From VXMO01 sp965205915 (GTDB lineage: Bacteria; Chloroflexota; Dehalococcoidia; UBA6926), in assembly GCA_965205915.1 (NCBI GenBank), contig OZ242191.1, forward strand, positions 1,054,001-1,118,000: 64,000 nt of DNA, read 5' to 3'. The position numbers and the translations under genes are program-made. The notes beneath the pieces are model-generated. The model was not told where the DNA came from. It saw nothing but the letters and a program-made list of their open reading frames with translations, and made no database searches. Positions 16,736 through 25,744 of this stretch are shown one piece after another; position 1 is the stretch's first letter; each line of letters opens with the position of its first letter.

Positions 16736-18295
16736 ATGCCGACTAACGCCGCGCCGACGCGCACGCGCTATGCCCCGAGTCCGACGGGGGACCCACACGT
16801 CGGGAACATTCGCAGCGCCCTTTTTGCGTGGCTTTTTGCGCGCAGCACGGGCGGGGAATTCGCCGTGCGCATCGAGGACACCGACCAGGAACGGCGCATC
16901 CCCGGGAGCGAAGAGCGGATTCTTGAGTCGCTGCGCTGGCTGGGCATTGAGTGGGATGAGGGGCCTGATATCGGGGGAGCGTACGGGCCTTATGTGCAGT
17001 CGCAACGGCTTGAGGGCTACGGGGCGGGGGCGGAGCGGCTGGTGGAGCTGGATGCCGCCTACTATTGCTATTGCCCGCCGGAGAGGCTGGACGCGATTCG
17101 CGCGGCGCAGCAGAAGCGCAACGTGCCGACGGGGTACGACCGTCGATGCCGCAACCTGAGTCCGGAGGAACGGGCGCAGGAGGAGGCGGAGAACGGGGCG
17201 CATCGCGTTGTGCGGTTCAAGACGCCGTTGAGCGGGCGGACGACGTTCAACGATGTGATACGCGGCGATGTGTCGTGGGAGAACCGGCTTATCGACGATT
17301 TCGTCATTCTCAAGTCGGACGGATTCCCAACGTATCACTTGGCGAACGTGGTAGATGACGTCGCGATGGCTATCACACATGTGATTCGTGGCGATGAGTG
17401 GATATCGTCGGCCCCACGCCACGCGATGATCTATGAGTCGTTAGGCTACACGCCGCCCGCGTTCGCGCACTTGCCGCTCATTCTCGGCGCGGATCGCACG
17501 AAGCTGTCCAAGCGGCACGGGTCAGTGGCGCTGCTGGACTATCGTGACGAGGGGTTCTTGCCGGAGGCGATGCTGAACTTTTTGGCGCTGCTTGGGTGGT
17601 CGCTGGACGACAAGACGACGCAGATGACGCGAGAGGAACTCATCAAGGGCTTCTCGCTGGATCGGGTATCCGCCTCGCCGGCGATGTTCGACCGCGACAA
17701 GCTGGAGTGGCTGAACGGCGTGTATATCCGTGAGCTGTCACCGGAGGCGTTCGTGGAGGCGTCGCGGCCCTATTTGGAGAATGGACTGTCACGGGATATT
17801 CCGCGCCCGCTCGATGATGAGCTGGTGAGGCAGGCGATAACTCTTACGCAGGACCGGGCGCGGGTATTGTCCGAGATGCCGGAACTGTGCGATTTCTTTT
17901 TTGCGGACAAGGTCTCGTTCCCGCCCGCTCTCATCTGGGCCGGCATGGGAGACAAGGCGATGAAGCGCATGGCGGACGCCGACGAGGATCTGTGGAATGT
18001 GCCCCTGCCGGAGGATGCGGGGACGGTACAGGAGTGGTTGAAGGCCGCCGGCGATGCCATTGAGACGATTGCGCCGTGGAATCACGATGCCATTGAGGCG
18101 CGATTCAGGGCGCTTGTTGAAGAGCTTGGCACGTCCGGCCGCAAGCTATTCGGCGCGGTGCGGGTTGCCACAACAGGAAGGACGGCAGCGCCGCCCCTAT
18201 TTGTCACGCTAGAGGCAATCGGACGCGAGAAATCGGCCTCACGGACACGCTCCGCGGCTGCCGCGCTGCTTGACACGGAATTGGCAGCTTCGTAG
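16736..18295 (+). CDS. gltX: glutamyl-tRNA synthetase
   Basis: Class I synthetase that charges tRNA-Glu, and possibly tRNA-Gln where an amidotransferase follows. The start of the catalytic domain reads TRYAPSPTGDPHVGNIRSAL with the HIGH-type motif PHVGN. RIEDTDQERR binds the 3' end of the tRNA, and the KMSKS loop is KLSKRHGS near residue 258. The helical anticodon-binding domain occupies the last 160 residues. Length 519 is slightly above the common 470-490. ATG 16736 has GAGGAG about 12 bases upstream. tRNA-Asp follows 14 bases after the stop. Confidence 0.96.
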   Translation: MPTNAAPTRTRYAPSPTGDPHVGNIRSALFAWLFARSTGGEFAVRIEDTDQERRIPGSEERILESLRWLGIEWDEGPDIGGAYGPYVQSQRLEGYGAGAERLVELDAAYYCYCPPERLDAIRAAQQKRNVPTGYDRRCRNLSPEERAQEEAENGAHRVVRFKTPLSGRTTFNDVIRGDVSWENRLIDDFVILKSDGFPTYHLANVVDDVAMAITHVIRGDEWISSAPRHAMIYESLGYTPPAFAHLPLILGADRTKLSKRHGSVALLDYRDEGFLPEAMLNFLALLGWSLDDKTTQMTREELIKGFSLDRVSASPAMFDRDKLEWLNGVYIRELSPEAFVEASRPYLENGLSRDIPRPLDDELVRQAITLTQDRARVLSEMPELCDFFFADKVSFPPALIWAGMGDKAMKRMADADEDLWNVPLPEDAGTVQEWLKAAGDAIETIAPWNHDAIEARFRALVEELGTSGRKLFGAVRVATTGRTAAPPLFVTLEAIGREKSASRTRSAAAALLDTELAAS

Positions 18296-18308
18296 CATGA
18301 GCGAACGC

Positions 18309-18387
18309 GGCCCGGTGGTGTAGTCTGGCTTAACATACTGCCCTGTCACGGCAGAGATCACGGGTTCAAATCCCGTTCGGGTCGCCA
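18309..18387 (+). tRNA. tRNA-Asp (anticodon GUC)
   Basis: Acceptor GGCCCGG pairs with TCGGGTC (two G-U pairs), the discriminator is G, and CCA is encoded at 18385-18387. The anticodon stem CTGCC/GGCAG encloses CUGUCAC, giving GUC. The T arm is ACGGG TTCAAAT CCCGT. A run of six Ts about eight bases later may end the transcript. Confidence 0.95.
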
Positions 18388-18480
18388 GAATAGTTTTTTG
18401 CAGGAACAAACGCACGCGAGGGACAGGCCTAAACGACAGGCCGCCATCGTCTGGCAGAGAGACAGCGAGAACGCGCACGT

Positions 18481-19482
18481 ATGGCAACGCCCTATCTGCT
18501 TGGAGTCGATATCGGCGGAACTCAAACTCGCGTCTCACTAGCCCGTACGCCGCGCGGCGCGATGCTGCGTTCCGTGTTTTCTTCCCCATCCCGAGCTGAC
18601 CCCAGCATCCTGATCGACGGCATTGTCGATGCGGCATCAACCCTGGCCCGAGAGGCGGACGGCGAAATCATCGCCGGCGTCGTCGCAGCCGCCGGCACGG
18701 TCGATACAGCCACGGGCACGATTGTCGAATCCCCCAATCTACCCATGGTGAAAGACTTTGCTGTGGTGGAGGCCCTTTCGAGTCGGCTCGGCTGCCCCAT
18801 CGAAGTCGACAACGATGCCACCGCTGCCGCGTACGCAGTGCATCGCATGGGCGTGGGGCGCGGGACGCGGGAGATGATCTATCTCACCATCAGCACGGGC
18901 ATCGGCGGCGGGATTGTGTCGGGCGGAAAACTGCTGAGGGGCATCGCGGGTGCTGCCGGAGAGTTTGGCCACATGACGATCGGCCTGTACCGCGGCATTC
19001 AATGCGCGTGCGGGCTGTCAGGCTGCTGGGAGACGATGGCCTCCGGCACGGCGATTGCGCGAATGGCACGGATTCGCATCGAGGGGGGCGAGGACTCGAG
19101 CCTCGTCGAAATCATCCAGGCAAAGGGGCCTGAGAGCATCACTGCTCGCGATGTATTTGAGGCGGCGGAGCAGGACGATGCGCTGGGCCGTGCCGTGGTG
19201 GATGAGGCGGGCTATGCGCTGGGCGTAGGGCTGGCAAATATCGTCAATATCTTCAATCCGGAACTGATTGTGTTGGGCGGGGGGCTGGCTCGCGGCCAGG
19301 ATGATTTTGTCATGCACGGCATCAGCGTCGCGCGGGAGCGGGCGTTCAAGCTCCAGAATCGCACCGTGCGCTATGAGGTTACGGAGCTCGGCGACGACAA
19401 CGGGCTGCGCGGCGCGCTTTTGTTGGCGCGTGAACTGGCATCACGGATTCACCGCGAGGCCGGACGGGCGGCCCGGGAATAA
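18481..19482 (+). CDS. ROK-family sugar kinase (probable glucokinase)
   Basis: ATP-dependent hexose kinase of the ROK family. The phosphate-binding motif DIGGTQTRVS is near residue 10. The sugar-binding/catalytic segment is EVDNDATAAA near 102. The glycine-rich STGIGGGIVSGG is near 140. The ROK zinc site follows, with GEFGHM and then CACGLSGCWE near residue 180. The second ROK signature region reads GLANIVNIFNPELIVLGGG. Length 333 is normal. No HTH domain is present, so it is an enzyme, not an NagC/XylR-type repressor. Glucose is the likeliest substrate, but other hexoses cannot be excluded. The hydrolase starts 11 bases after its stop, suggesting an operon. Confidence 0.88.
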   Translation: MATPYLLGVDIGGTQTRVSLARTPRGAMLRSVFSSPSRADPSILIDGIVDAASTLAREADGEIIAGVVAAAGTVDTATGTIVESPNLPMVKDFAVVEALSSRLGCPIEVDNDATAAAYAVHRMGVGRGTREMIYLTISTGIGGGIVSGGKLLRGIAGAAGEFGHMTIGLYRGIQCACGLSGCWETMASGTAIARMARIRIEGGEDSSLVEIIQAKGPESITARDVFEAAEQDDALGRAVVDEAGYALGVGLANIVNIFNPELIVLGGGLARGQDDFVMHGISVARERAFKLQNRTVRYEVTELGDDNGLRGALLLARELASRIHREAGRAARE

Positions 19483-19493
19483 GGACAGGCCAC

Positions 19494-20213
19494 ATGGAAG
19501 GGACAGCACACGAGGGCGAGGCGCTGGATTACGTCAGCATCACGCCGACGGACTACGAGGCATCCAGAGAGTATCCGGTCATCATCCTTGTACACGGATA
19601 CGGCGCGAGCATGTACGACCTCGCGGGGCTCTCGCCGGGCATCAGCCAGACGGATTATGTGTATCTCTGCCCAAACGGCATCGTGTCGTTCGATATTGGC
19701 GGGGGGCAAATGGGGTTTGGGTGGACGACGCCGGGCGGATTCAACGATGAGGCAGAATCACAGCGCGCGGAGGACGCATTCGAGGCATTCATGAATGAGG
19801 TCTCGGCGCCGTACAAGGTTCAGCCGGGTAAGACGCTTGTTGTCGGATTCTCGCAGGGAGGGGGCATTGCGTATCGCTACGGCCTGACACGACCGGAGAT
19901 GTTCGCGGGTGTCGCCGCTCTCAGCGCGTCGCTTGCTGAGCCCGAGACGTTGCTGCCGCGATTGCCTGATCTCAAGACGCAACCCATCTTCATTGGGCAC
20001 GGCAATCAGGATCCCGTCGTGCCCCTGGAACGCGGGCAGGATGCCTGCGCGCTGTTGGAGTCGTGGGGGTACGGCGACTGCACGTACAACGAGTACGCGG
20101 GCGCGGGGCACGAGATCACACCGACAGAGTTACGTGATCTGGCAGCGTGGGTCGCCCGCGTTCTTCCACCTTCAACCCCCGGGGTGTCTCCGGGTGGGAT
20201 TATTTTGCCGTGA
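19494..20213 (+). CDS. alpha/beta hydrolase, carboxylesterase/phospholipase type
   Basis: Serine hydrolase with the esterase/phospholipase fold (YpfH or dienelactone-hydrolase-like). The N-terminus has the oxyanion strand VIILVHGYGAS. The nucleophile elbow is VGFSQGGGIAY near residue 125, and QPIFIGHGNQDPVVPLERG gives the catalytic Asp. The catalytic His is in AGAGHEITPTE near residue 207. There is no signal peptide, so it acts in the cytoplasm. Substrate unknown. It lies between a ROK kinase and a phosphoesterase, all on the same strand with short gaps. Confidence 0.85.
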   Translation: MEGTAHEGEALDYVSITPTDYEASREYPVIILVHGYGASMYDLAGLSPGISQTDYVYLCPNGIVSFDIGGGQMGFGWTTPGGFNDEAESQRAEDAFEAFMNEVSAPYKVQPGKTLVVGFSQGGGIAYRYGLTRPEMFAGVAALSASLAEPETLLPRLPDLKTQPIFIGHGNQDPVVPLERGQDACALLESWGYGDCTYNEYAGAGHEITPTELRDLAAWVARVLPPSTPGVSPGGIILP

Positions 20214-20238
20214 TGGCAGCGGCTTACTCCACGAATAG

Positions 20239-20781
20239 ATGCGTATCGGACTGATTTCAGATACGCATGTGCCGGAGGCCGGGGAGCGGTTGCCGGGCGA
20301 GGTGTTTGATTTGCTGGCCAGTGTGGACATGGTCATGCATGCGGGCGACATGCATATCATCGACGTGCTGGATTGGCTGGAGGTCATCGCGCCGGTGGTG
20401 GGGGCGCGGGGAAATGGGGATGGCGATGGATTTCGTCCGCCTTTTCCCGACAATGACCCCCGCGTTGAACACGCGCAGGTGCTGGAGCTTGAGGGGGCGC
20501 GTGTCGGGCTGATTCATGGGTTCCCCTTGCCGTCGGACACTCCGTGGGTCACGACGGAGACGCTGATGGACCGCTATTTTGGCGGGGCCGTCGATGTGAT
20601 CGTGTTCGGCGATACTCACATTGCGCACGTGGAGCGGACGGTTGGGGGCGTTCTGATGGTCAATCCGGGCAGCCCTGCCCTGCCGCGCAATATCCGCGAG
20701 CCGGGTCACGTCGGGGTGCTCACCATCGAGGATGGTGAGGCGTCGGCGGAAATTTTGGCACTTACCAGTTTGGCGTATTAG
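20239..20781 (+). CDS. YfcE/MJ0936-type metallophosphoesterase
   Basis: Calcineurin-like phosphodiesterase with a dinuclear metal site. The ligands are visible in order: ISDTHVPEAG (residue 7 on), MHAGDMH near 35, GNGDGDG near 56 (GNCD in most relatives), and GDTHIAHVE near 119, after GLIHGFPLP near 93. The C-terminal strand pair ends in GVLMVNPGSPALPRN. At 180 residues it is full length. A second, truncated copy of its last 47 residues lies just after recQ (22964-23107). recQ starts seven bases downstream. Confidence 0.9.
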   Translation: MRIGLISDTHVPEAGERLPGEVFDLLASVDMVMHAGDMHIIDVLDWLEVIAPVVGARGNGDGDGFRPPFPDNDPRVEHAQVLELEGARVGLIHGFPLPSDTPWVTTETLMDRYFGGAVDVIVFGDTHIAHVERTVGGVLMVNPGSPALPRNIREPGHVGVLTIEDGEASAEILALTSLAY

Positions 20782-20788
20782 GGGCGAT

Positions 20789-22963
20789 ATGACGCAGTTG
20801 GATTCTCCGCTGGCCATTCTCAAGTCGCGGTTTGGGTATGACGATTTTCTGCCTTTGCAGTCTGAGATTATTGAGAACGTTCTGGCGTCTCGCGACTCGC
20901 TGGTTCTTATGCCGACGGGGGGCGGAAAGTCCCTTTGTTATCAGTTGCCCGCTCTGGTTCTCGGAGGAACAACGCTTGTTGTATCGCCGCTGATCGCGCT
21001 TATGAAGGATCAGGTGGACGCGCTGAATGAGTCGGGCATCCCGGCGGGGTTTATCAACAGTTCGCTGTCGGCATCGGATTCGCGGCTAGTGGAGAGGCAG
21101 GTGCGGGAGGGGCGCGTGAAGCTGCTGTATATTGCGCCTGAACGGCTGGCGCTAGAGGGGTTTCGCAAGTTCCTGCATGAGTTGAACATCAGCCTCATCG
21201 CTATCGATGAGGCGCACTGCATCTCCGAATGGGGCCATGAGTTCCGCCCCGATTACCGCAATTTGCGACAGCTGCGTGAGGAGTTTCCATCGACGCCGGT
21301 GATTGCGCTGACAGCCACGGCGACGGAGCGGGTTCGAGATGACATTATCGGTCAGCTTGGGTTGCACGAGGGCCGCGTATTTGTTTCCAGTTTCAATCGA
21401 AGCAATCTCAATTACACGGTGTGGCCCAAGAGCGAGGCATGGGAACGGCTCTTGTCTCTCCTGGAAAGTCACAAGGGCGAGTCCACCATCATTTATTGCT
21501 TCTCGCGACAGGAGACCGAGGACCTGGCCACTGATCTGACCGCACGGGGTTTTGAGGCTCGGCCGTACCATGCCGGCCTGGACGGCGGGACGCGCCGTCG
21601 CACGCAGGATGATTTCATACGGGATCGGGCTCACATTATCGTCGCGACTATCGCGTTCGGGATGGGGATAGACAAACCTGATGTGCGGCTGGTTGTTCAC
21701 TACAGCTTGCCGAAATCGGTGGAGAGTTACTACCAGGAGACCGGGCGCGCGGGCAGGGACGGGTTGCCTGCGGAGTGCGTCCTGTTCTATGCGTCCGCGG
21801 ATAAGGCCAAGCAAGACTATTTCATCAATCAGATTGTTAGTGAATCTGAGCAGCGAGTTGCCCGGGAGCAGATGGCGCGAATGGTCGAGTTTGCGCAGCT
21901 GTCCACTTGCCGCCGACGGTATCTGATGCATTACCTGGGAGAGGAATGGGAGCACGAGAACTGCGGCGGTTGCGATGTCTGTATTGAGCCCAGAGAGGAA
22001 TTTGATGCGACTGAAATCACGCAGAAGATCCTGTCTGCTGTGATTCGTACCGGCGAGAAGTTTGGGGCGGGCCACATCATTCGTGTGCTACGGGGTGGTC
22101 GGGACAAACGCATCCTGGAGCTGGAGCACGATAAGTTGAGCGTGTACGGCATCGCGCGGGATTCCGAAAGGTCTCAACTCAGGGAGATCATCGGACAGCT
22201 GGAATCGCGGGGACTATTGGCGACGGCCGGCGATACCTATCCGGTCCTGGCAATGACGCCTGCGGGGCGGGAGTTTCTGCAGATGCGCCGGACGTTGTCG
22301 CTGCCTCGGCCGCTGGACGGCCTTGGAGCGCGGAGAACAGCTTCCGGGCCATCACGCTCCTCGACGGAGATTGCGTTCGATGAGCGGCTATTTGAGGAGT
22401 TGCGCGTGTTGCGCAGGCGGCTGGCGGACGAGAGGGATGTCCCATCTTTCGTGGTATTTGGCGATGCCTCCCTACGGCAGATGGCCGCGCGTTTTCCTGA
22501 GAATACGGATGAGTTCGGTCGGATTTCCGGTGTGGGCGCGGCCAAGCTGGAGCAGTATGGGGCCGACTTTATTGGGGTGATCCAGGCTTACATTGAGGCG
22601 CATGGACGGCCGAATATTCAGGCGCCGGAAGAGCAGCCGGAGCGGGAACGGCCTGAGCGGCGGCTGGGGGCTACTTTTCAGGAGACCCGCGAGTTGTTGG
22701 CCCGAGGACTGTCAATCCCGGAAATAACCGAGCAACGGGGTCTCGCGGAGACGACCATCATCGGCCAAATTGAGCGCCTCGCCGAACAAGACGATTCGCT
22801 TGACCTGTCCCATGTGATGCCGGACGCCGCGACGATGCAGGAAATCGAGAGGGCTTTCGACATCTGCGGCGCGGATTTCCTGAGACCCGTGTGGGAGTTT
22901 CTGGAGGAAAAGGTTAGTTACAGCGACATACGGCTGGCGCGTATTCAGTTGCGGCGTGGGTAG
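20789..22963 (+). CDS. recQ: RecQ-family ATP-dependent DNA helicase
   Basis: 3'-5' helicase for recombination and fork repair. Walker A is MPTGGGKS near residue 42, the DEAH box is AIDEAHCISEWGH near 139, and the helicase C motif QETGRAGRDG lies near 317. The RecQ zinc site follows (CRRRYLMHYLGE, then CGGCDVC). Next come a winged-helix RQC domain with SQLREIIGQLESRG, an HRDC domain (about residues 520-595) and an extra C-terminal helical part with a sigma-70-like HTH pattern SIPEITEQRGLAETTIIGQ. The frame extends to 20732 inside the phosphoesterase gene; ATG 20789 is preferred. Its stop is followed in the same frame by a phosphoesterase fragment. Confidence 0.94.
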   Translation: MTQLDSPLAILKSRFGYDDFLPLQSEIIENVLASRDSLVLMPTGGGKSLCYQLPALVLGGTTLVVSPLIALMKDQVDALNESGIPAGFINSSLSASDSRLVERQVREGRVKLLYIAPERLALEGFRKFLHELNISLIAIDEAHCISEWGHEFRPDYRNLRQLREEFPSTPVIALTATATERVRDDIIGQLGLHEGRVFVSSFNRSNLNYTVWPKSEAWERLLSLLESHKGESTIIYCFSRQETEDLATDLTARGFEARPYHAGLDGGTRRRTQDDFIRDRAHIIVATIAFGMGIDKPDVRLVVHYSLPKSVESYYQETGRAGRDGLPAECVLFYASADKAKQDYFINQIVSESEQRVAREQMARMVEFAQLSTCRRRYLMHYLGEEWEHENCGGCDVCIEPREEFDATEITQKILSAVIRTGEKFGAGHIIRVLRGGRDKRILELEHDKLSVYGIARDSERSQLREIIGQLESRGLLATAGDTYPVLAMTPAGREFLQMRRTLSLPRPLDGLGARRTASGPSRSSTEIAFDERLFEELRVLRRRLADERDVPSFVVFGDASLRQMAARFPENTDEFGRISGVGAAKLEQYGADFIGVIQAYIEAHGRPNIQAPEEQPERERPERRLGATFQETRELLARGLSIPEITEQRGLAETTIIGQIERLAEQDDSLDLSHVMPDAATMQEIERAFDICGADFLRPVWEFLEEKVSYSDIRLARIQLRRG

Positions 22964-23107
22964 GTTGGGTTGGGCGTGCCAATTGTCAATCCGGGGAGTC
23001 CGGCGCTGCCGCGGCACATCGGTGAGCCGGGATCCGTTGGGATTCTGACTATTGAGAACGGCAAGGTGTCCGCGGAGATATTGGCGCTGACGAGTCTCGG
23101 GTATTAG
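22964..23107 (+). pseudogene. duplicated C-terminal piece of the metallophosphoesterase
   Basis: Directly after the recQ stop codon, and in the same frame, 144 bases encode GVPIVNPGSPALPRHIGEPG, then SVGILTIENGKVSAEILALT and SLGY followed by a stop. This matches the last 47 residues of the protein at 20239-20781 at most positions. No start codon or metal-binding N-terminus is present. It is the tail of a lost paralogue or a partial duplication; either way recQ is now bracketed by two copies of the same 3' end. Confidence 0.85.
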
Positions 23108-23233
23108 GGGGCCCTCACCCATGGTCGTGTCTTCTCTTGTCCGTCCGTCTACAGACAGATTTCATATTGTGGCACCGTGAGGGTGCTAACTAAAATGGTA
23201 CGTACTATCGCGCAGGGTGGGGAAGGCAAAGCA

Positions 23234-23575
23234 ATGACTGAGTCGGATCGGGAATCAATCCAAGATAAGGTTCGTTTTTGGGAAGAGCAGGACAAGATCA
23301 ACCAGGAGTTGATTCCTCGCGTAATCCGGCAGAACGAGTTACTCGCTCGGCACATCGCCGAGCATGACGCCCTGCCTGAATTGGCAGCGAAGGCCGTTAG
23401 TCAGGCCGTGCGAGAGGTCAAAGAAGAGAACAACCGTCGCTTCGAAGCCGCCTTACTGGACGCTAAAGAGCAACTGGTCGCAGAGTCGCTCAGAATGCGC
23501 AACAGGCTCATCGGTTTGACCATCGCAGCAATGGCAGTCGCCGTTGTCTCACTTGGTGTGAATGTTCTCGCCTAG
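23234..23575 (+). CDS. tail-anchored coiled-coil protein of unknown function
   Basis: Not recognised. The 113 residues from ATG 23234 form a long charged amphipathic helix (residues 1-90, rich in Glu, Lys, Arg and Gln, likely a coiled coil), then one hydrophobic segment near the C-terminus (IGLTIAAMAVAVVSLGVNVL). That layout predicts a tail-anchored membrane protein facing the cytoplasm. I prefer this start because GGGGAAGG lies eight bases upstream; the frame is open from 23177. The next gene begins 16 bases after its stop, so the two form a cassette. Confidence 0.7.
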   Translation: MTESDRESIQDKVRFWEEQDKINQELIPRVIRQNELLARHIAEHDALPELAAKAVSQAVREVKEENNRRFEAALLDAKEQLVAESLRMRNRLIGLTIAAMAVAVVSLGVNVLA

Positions 23576-23591
23576 AAAGCGGAGAATGCTC

Positions 23592-24761
23592 ATGCGTATG
23601 GAATCATCAGACCTGCTCCCCGCGCTTCAGCAACTGCCCGGCAACTCGCCACCTGAGCGACAGTCATTTCGGGGCGCGCTTGCCGAAATCGTGAGCATGG
23701 ATCGCTCAATGTTCGCGGCCGAGTTTACATCCGCCACATCGTTTGGCCTCTGGGCGCTTTTTGAAGGCACGCCGCTAACCGATGGGGTTAATGTAGATGA
23801 CTATAGCCGCGAAGCTATTATCGAAGCTGGAGTGCGGGCTTTTCCTAATGACAATCAGTCAGTCTGGGAGCATCATCAAGAGGCACTGAATAGTCCCGAA
23901 ACGTACAACAATTCCTTCATGAACCCCCTCAAAGGTGCTTTGGCGGAGGTTCACGCTAGAGACAGCCAGAATCAGGCAGGTGGGAGTGTCGAACTGGCTC
24001 CAGTTCGCAATCAACCCGGATGGGACGTTTACGGAACAAGTCCTGAGGGGAATGACACACAGATACAAGTAAAGACCGGCGAATCTTACGGGCTAAGCGA
24101 CATCCAGGAGCACATGGATAAATATCCATTGGGCCATGAGGATTATGCTGACCACTACGCGCTCGGGACCGAGCTATACGACAAGGTTCAAGCATCAGGA
24201 ATCGACGCGGGGGAAAGGACGATAAGCGACATCGGTTCTGACTACGAACTAGTCGGTGAAACGACGGATGCCCTCAACACCCTCAGCGCCAACATGGGTA
24301 TTGACATACCTGACGCTGTCGTGGACATGGTGCCCTACGCTGCGGCAATCGTTGGCGGAGCGCGCCTGCTTTACAGCGTGGTCAAGACTGAGAGAGATTT
24401 CAAGGCAGCCGAGCGAACAACGCGCAACCAGATTCAGGTGGTACAGACGTTGACGCTGATCTCCAAGATGGGTGTCTCCACTGTCCTTGCAGTAGCTGGG
24501 GGCATGGGGGGTGGCACTGTAGGCAGTGCAGTTCCCGGAGTAGGCAATGTCGTCGCCGGCGCGGTGGGAACGGTAATTGGCGCCAGTGCCGGGATGCTCC
24601 TTAACAAGGGTCTCCAGCCTCGGATGCTTGATCTCGCGCTAAACATCACCAGCCTGACTCATGATGACCTGTTTTACTACAAGAACAAGCGGCGCATTGA
24701 CAACACCGCCAACGGCTTCCAAACCTGGACCAGAGTGTTGGCAACGGCACCCGGCTTTTAG
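23592..24761 (+). CDS. putative nuclease-like protein with a glycine-rich membrane hairpin
   Basis: No family recognised for the whole protein (389 residues from ATG 23592, with GGAG seven bases upstream). Residues 105-165 contain GALAEVHARD, then QPGWDVYGTS and DTQIQVKTGESYG. The E, then D, then Q-x-K order is that expected of a PD-(D/E)xK-like nuclease fold with a Q-for-E change. Residues 245-270 (VVDMVPYAAAIVGGARLLYS) and 295-345 (LAVAGGMGGGTVGSAVPGVG, then more Gly/Ala/Val) look like membrane-inserting or glycine-zipper segments. The last 45 residues are charged. It pairs with the tail-anchored coiled-coil protein upstream. Together they could be a membrane-linked defence effector; this is inference. 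Confidence 0.6.
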   Translation: MRMESSDLLPALQQLPGNSPPERQSFRGALAEIVSMDRSMFAAEFTSATSFGLWALFEGTPLTDGVNVDDYSREAIIEAGVRAFPNDNQSVWEHHQEALNSPETYNNSFMNPLKGALAEVHARDSQNQAGGSVELAPVRNQPGWDVYGTSPEGNDTQIQVKTGESYGLSDIQEHMDKYPLGHEDYADHYALGTELYDKVQASGIDAGERTISDIGSDYELVGETTDALNTLSANMGIDIPDAVVDMVPYAAAIVGGARLLYSVVKTERDFKAAERTTRNQIQVVQTLTLISKMGVSTVLAVAGGMGGGTVGSAVPGVGNVVAGAVGTVIGASAGMLLNKGLQPRMLDLALNITSLTHDDLFYYKNKRRIDNTANGFQTWTRVLATAPGF

Positions 24762-24819
24762 AAGTCGCGCTGGATTCCGTCTTTCGCCGGAATGAGGGAA
24801 CGAACCCGTCGTTGGCGTA

Positions 24820-25251
24820 TTAGGCCGGATCGGGGGCGCCGAGGGGCTTCCACTGGGGGAGCATCTGGTCGCCGCGTTGTTCGAAGTAGACTTCTACGGG
24901 CATATCGATTTCGACGTCTTCGATTTCGATGCCATTGACGTTGCCGTTCATGCGGACATCCTCATCAAGGGTGATGATGGCGTAGATGTAAGGCACGTCC
25001 TCGTTGAAAGAGGGATGGCCGGGCTGGCGCACGACGATGAAGCTGTAGATGCGGCCCTTGCCGCTGACGGTTATCCACTCGAGGTCGTCCGAGAGGCAGT
25101 TGGGATCGCGCTCACGGGGATAGAAGAATCGGTTGCCACAGGTTCGGCAGCGTTGAATGGTGAGTCGGCCCTCTTTGGTGGCCTCCCAGAACGGCTCTGT
25201 AACCTGATCCGGATACGGAACCGGCTTGGGTATCGTCTGCCCCTCTGTCAT
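24820..25251 (-). CDS. DUF35 OB-fold protein with rubredoxin-like zinc ribbon
   Basis: Small acyl-CoA-associated protein of the DUF35 family, which usually works beside thiolases or acyl-CoA hydratases. A helix with PFWEATKEGRL precedes the ribbon knuckle RCRTCGNRFFYPRERDPNC. The last knuckle usually reads CPxC, but only one Cys is present here, so metal binding may be weakened. The OB fold follows (GRIYSFIVVRQPGHP, then VEVYFEQRGDQ). ATG 25251 has GGAGGAG about nine bases upstream. No thiolase gene is adjacent in this window. Confidence 0.82.
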   Translation of the reverse strand: MTEGQTIPKPVPYPDQVTEPFWEATKEGRLTIQRCRTCGNRFFYPRERDPNCLSDDLEWITVSGKGRIYSFIVVRQPGHPSFNEDVPYIYAIITLDEDVRMNGNVNGIEIEDVEIDMPVEVYFEQRGDQMLPQWKPLGAPDPA

Positions 25252-25378
25252 TGCCCCACTCCTCCGAACGGTTCCCCGCCCTTAGTGGGGGAACCTATAC
25301 GCTTGTTCCGATACCAGCGTGTACACGATAGCACTTTTGGGGTGGGGGCGCATGGGGGCGTAGTGGTACCGTCATGGT

Positions 25379-25744
25379 ATGGACATAGCCGAGTTTGAGG
25401 GGTTGGTTGAGCAGGCGTTGGATTCGTTGCCGCCGGAGATTGAGGCGGGGTTGGACAACGTGGCGATTATCATCCAGGATTGGCCGTCGCCGGAGCAGAT
25501 GGAGGACAACAACCTCCGCAGTCGTCGCGATTTGTTGGGCCTCTATGAGGGAGTGCCGTTGGTGGACCGCATCGGCTATGACATGGTCGCGCCGGACAAG
25601 ATTACTATCTTCCAGAAGGCAATTGAGTCGCTGCGGCTTGGCCCTCAGGGGACGGTCGAGGAGATTCGGAAGACTGTATTGCATGAGTTGGCGCACCACC
25701 TGGGGTTTTCGGACGATGATCTGCATGAGCTGGGGTATGGATAG
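25379..25744 (+). CDS. zincin-like metallopeptidase family protein
   Basis: 121-residue protein of the minimal zincin family (related to DUF1025). The zinc motif HELAHHLGFSDDDLHELGYG at the C-terminus provides two His in HExxH and a following Asp/His. The N-terminal half has the family's FEGLVEQALDSLP start and a central IFQKAIESL helix. Most members are small cytoplasmic proteins whose peptidase activity has not been shown. The mutY start codon overlaps its last eight bases (ATGGATAG), implying translational coupling. Confidence 0.85.
   Translation: MDIAEFEGLVEQALDSLPPEIEAGLDNVAIIIQDWPSPEQMEDNNLRSRRDLLGLYEGVPLVDRIGYDMVAPDKITIFQKAIESLRLGPQGTVEEIRKTVLHELAHHLGFSDDDLHELGYG

Noticed and set aside
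25395..25736. Upstream extension of the mutY frame
   Set aside because: Arg/Trp-rich sequence out of frame with the metallopeptidase gene it overlaps; the conserved MutY N-terminus begins just after ATG 25737.
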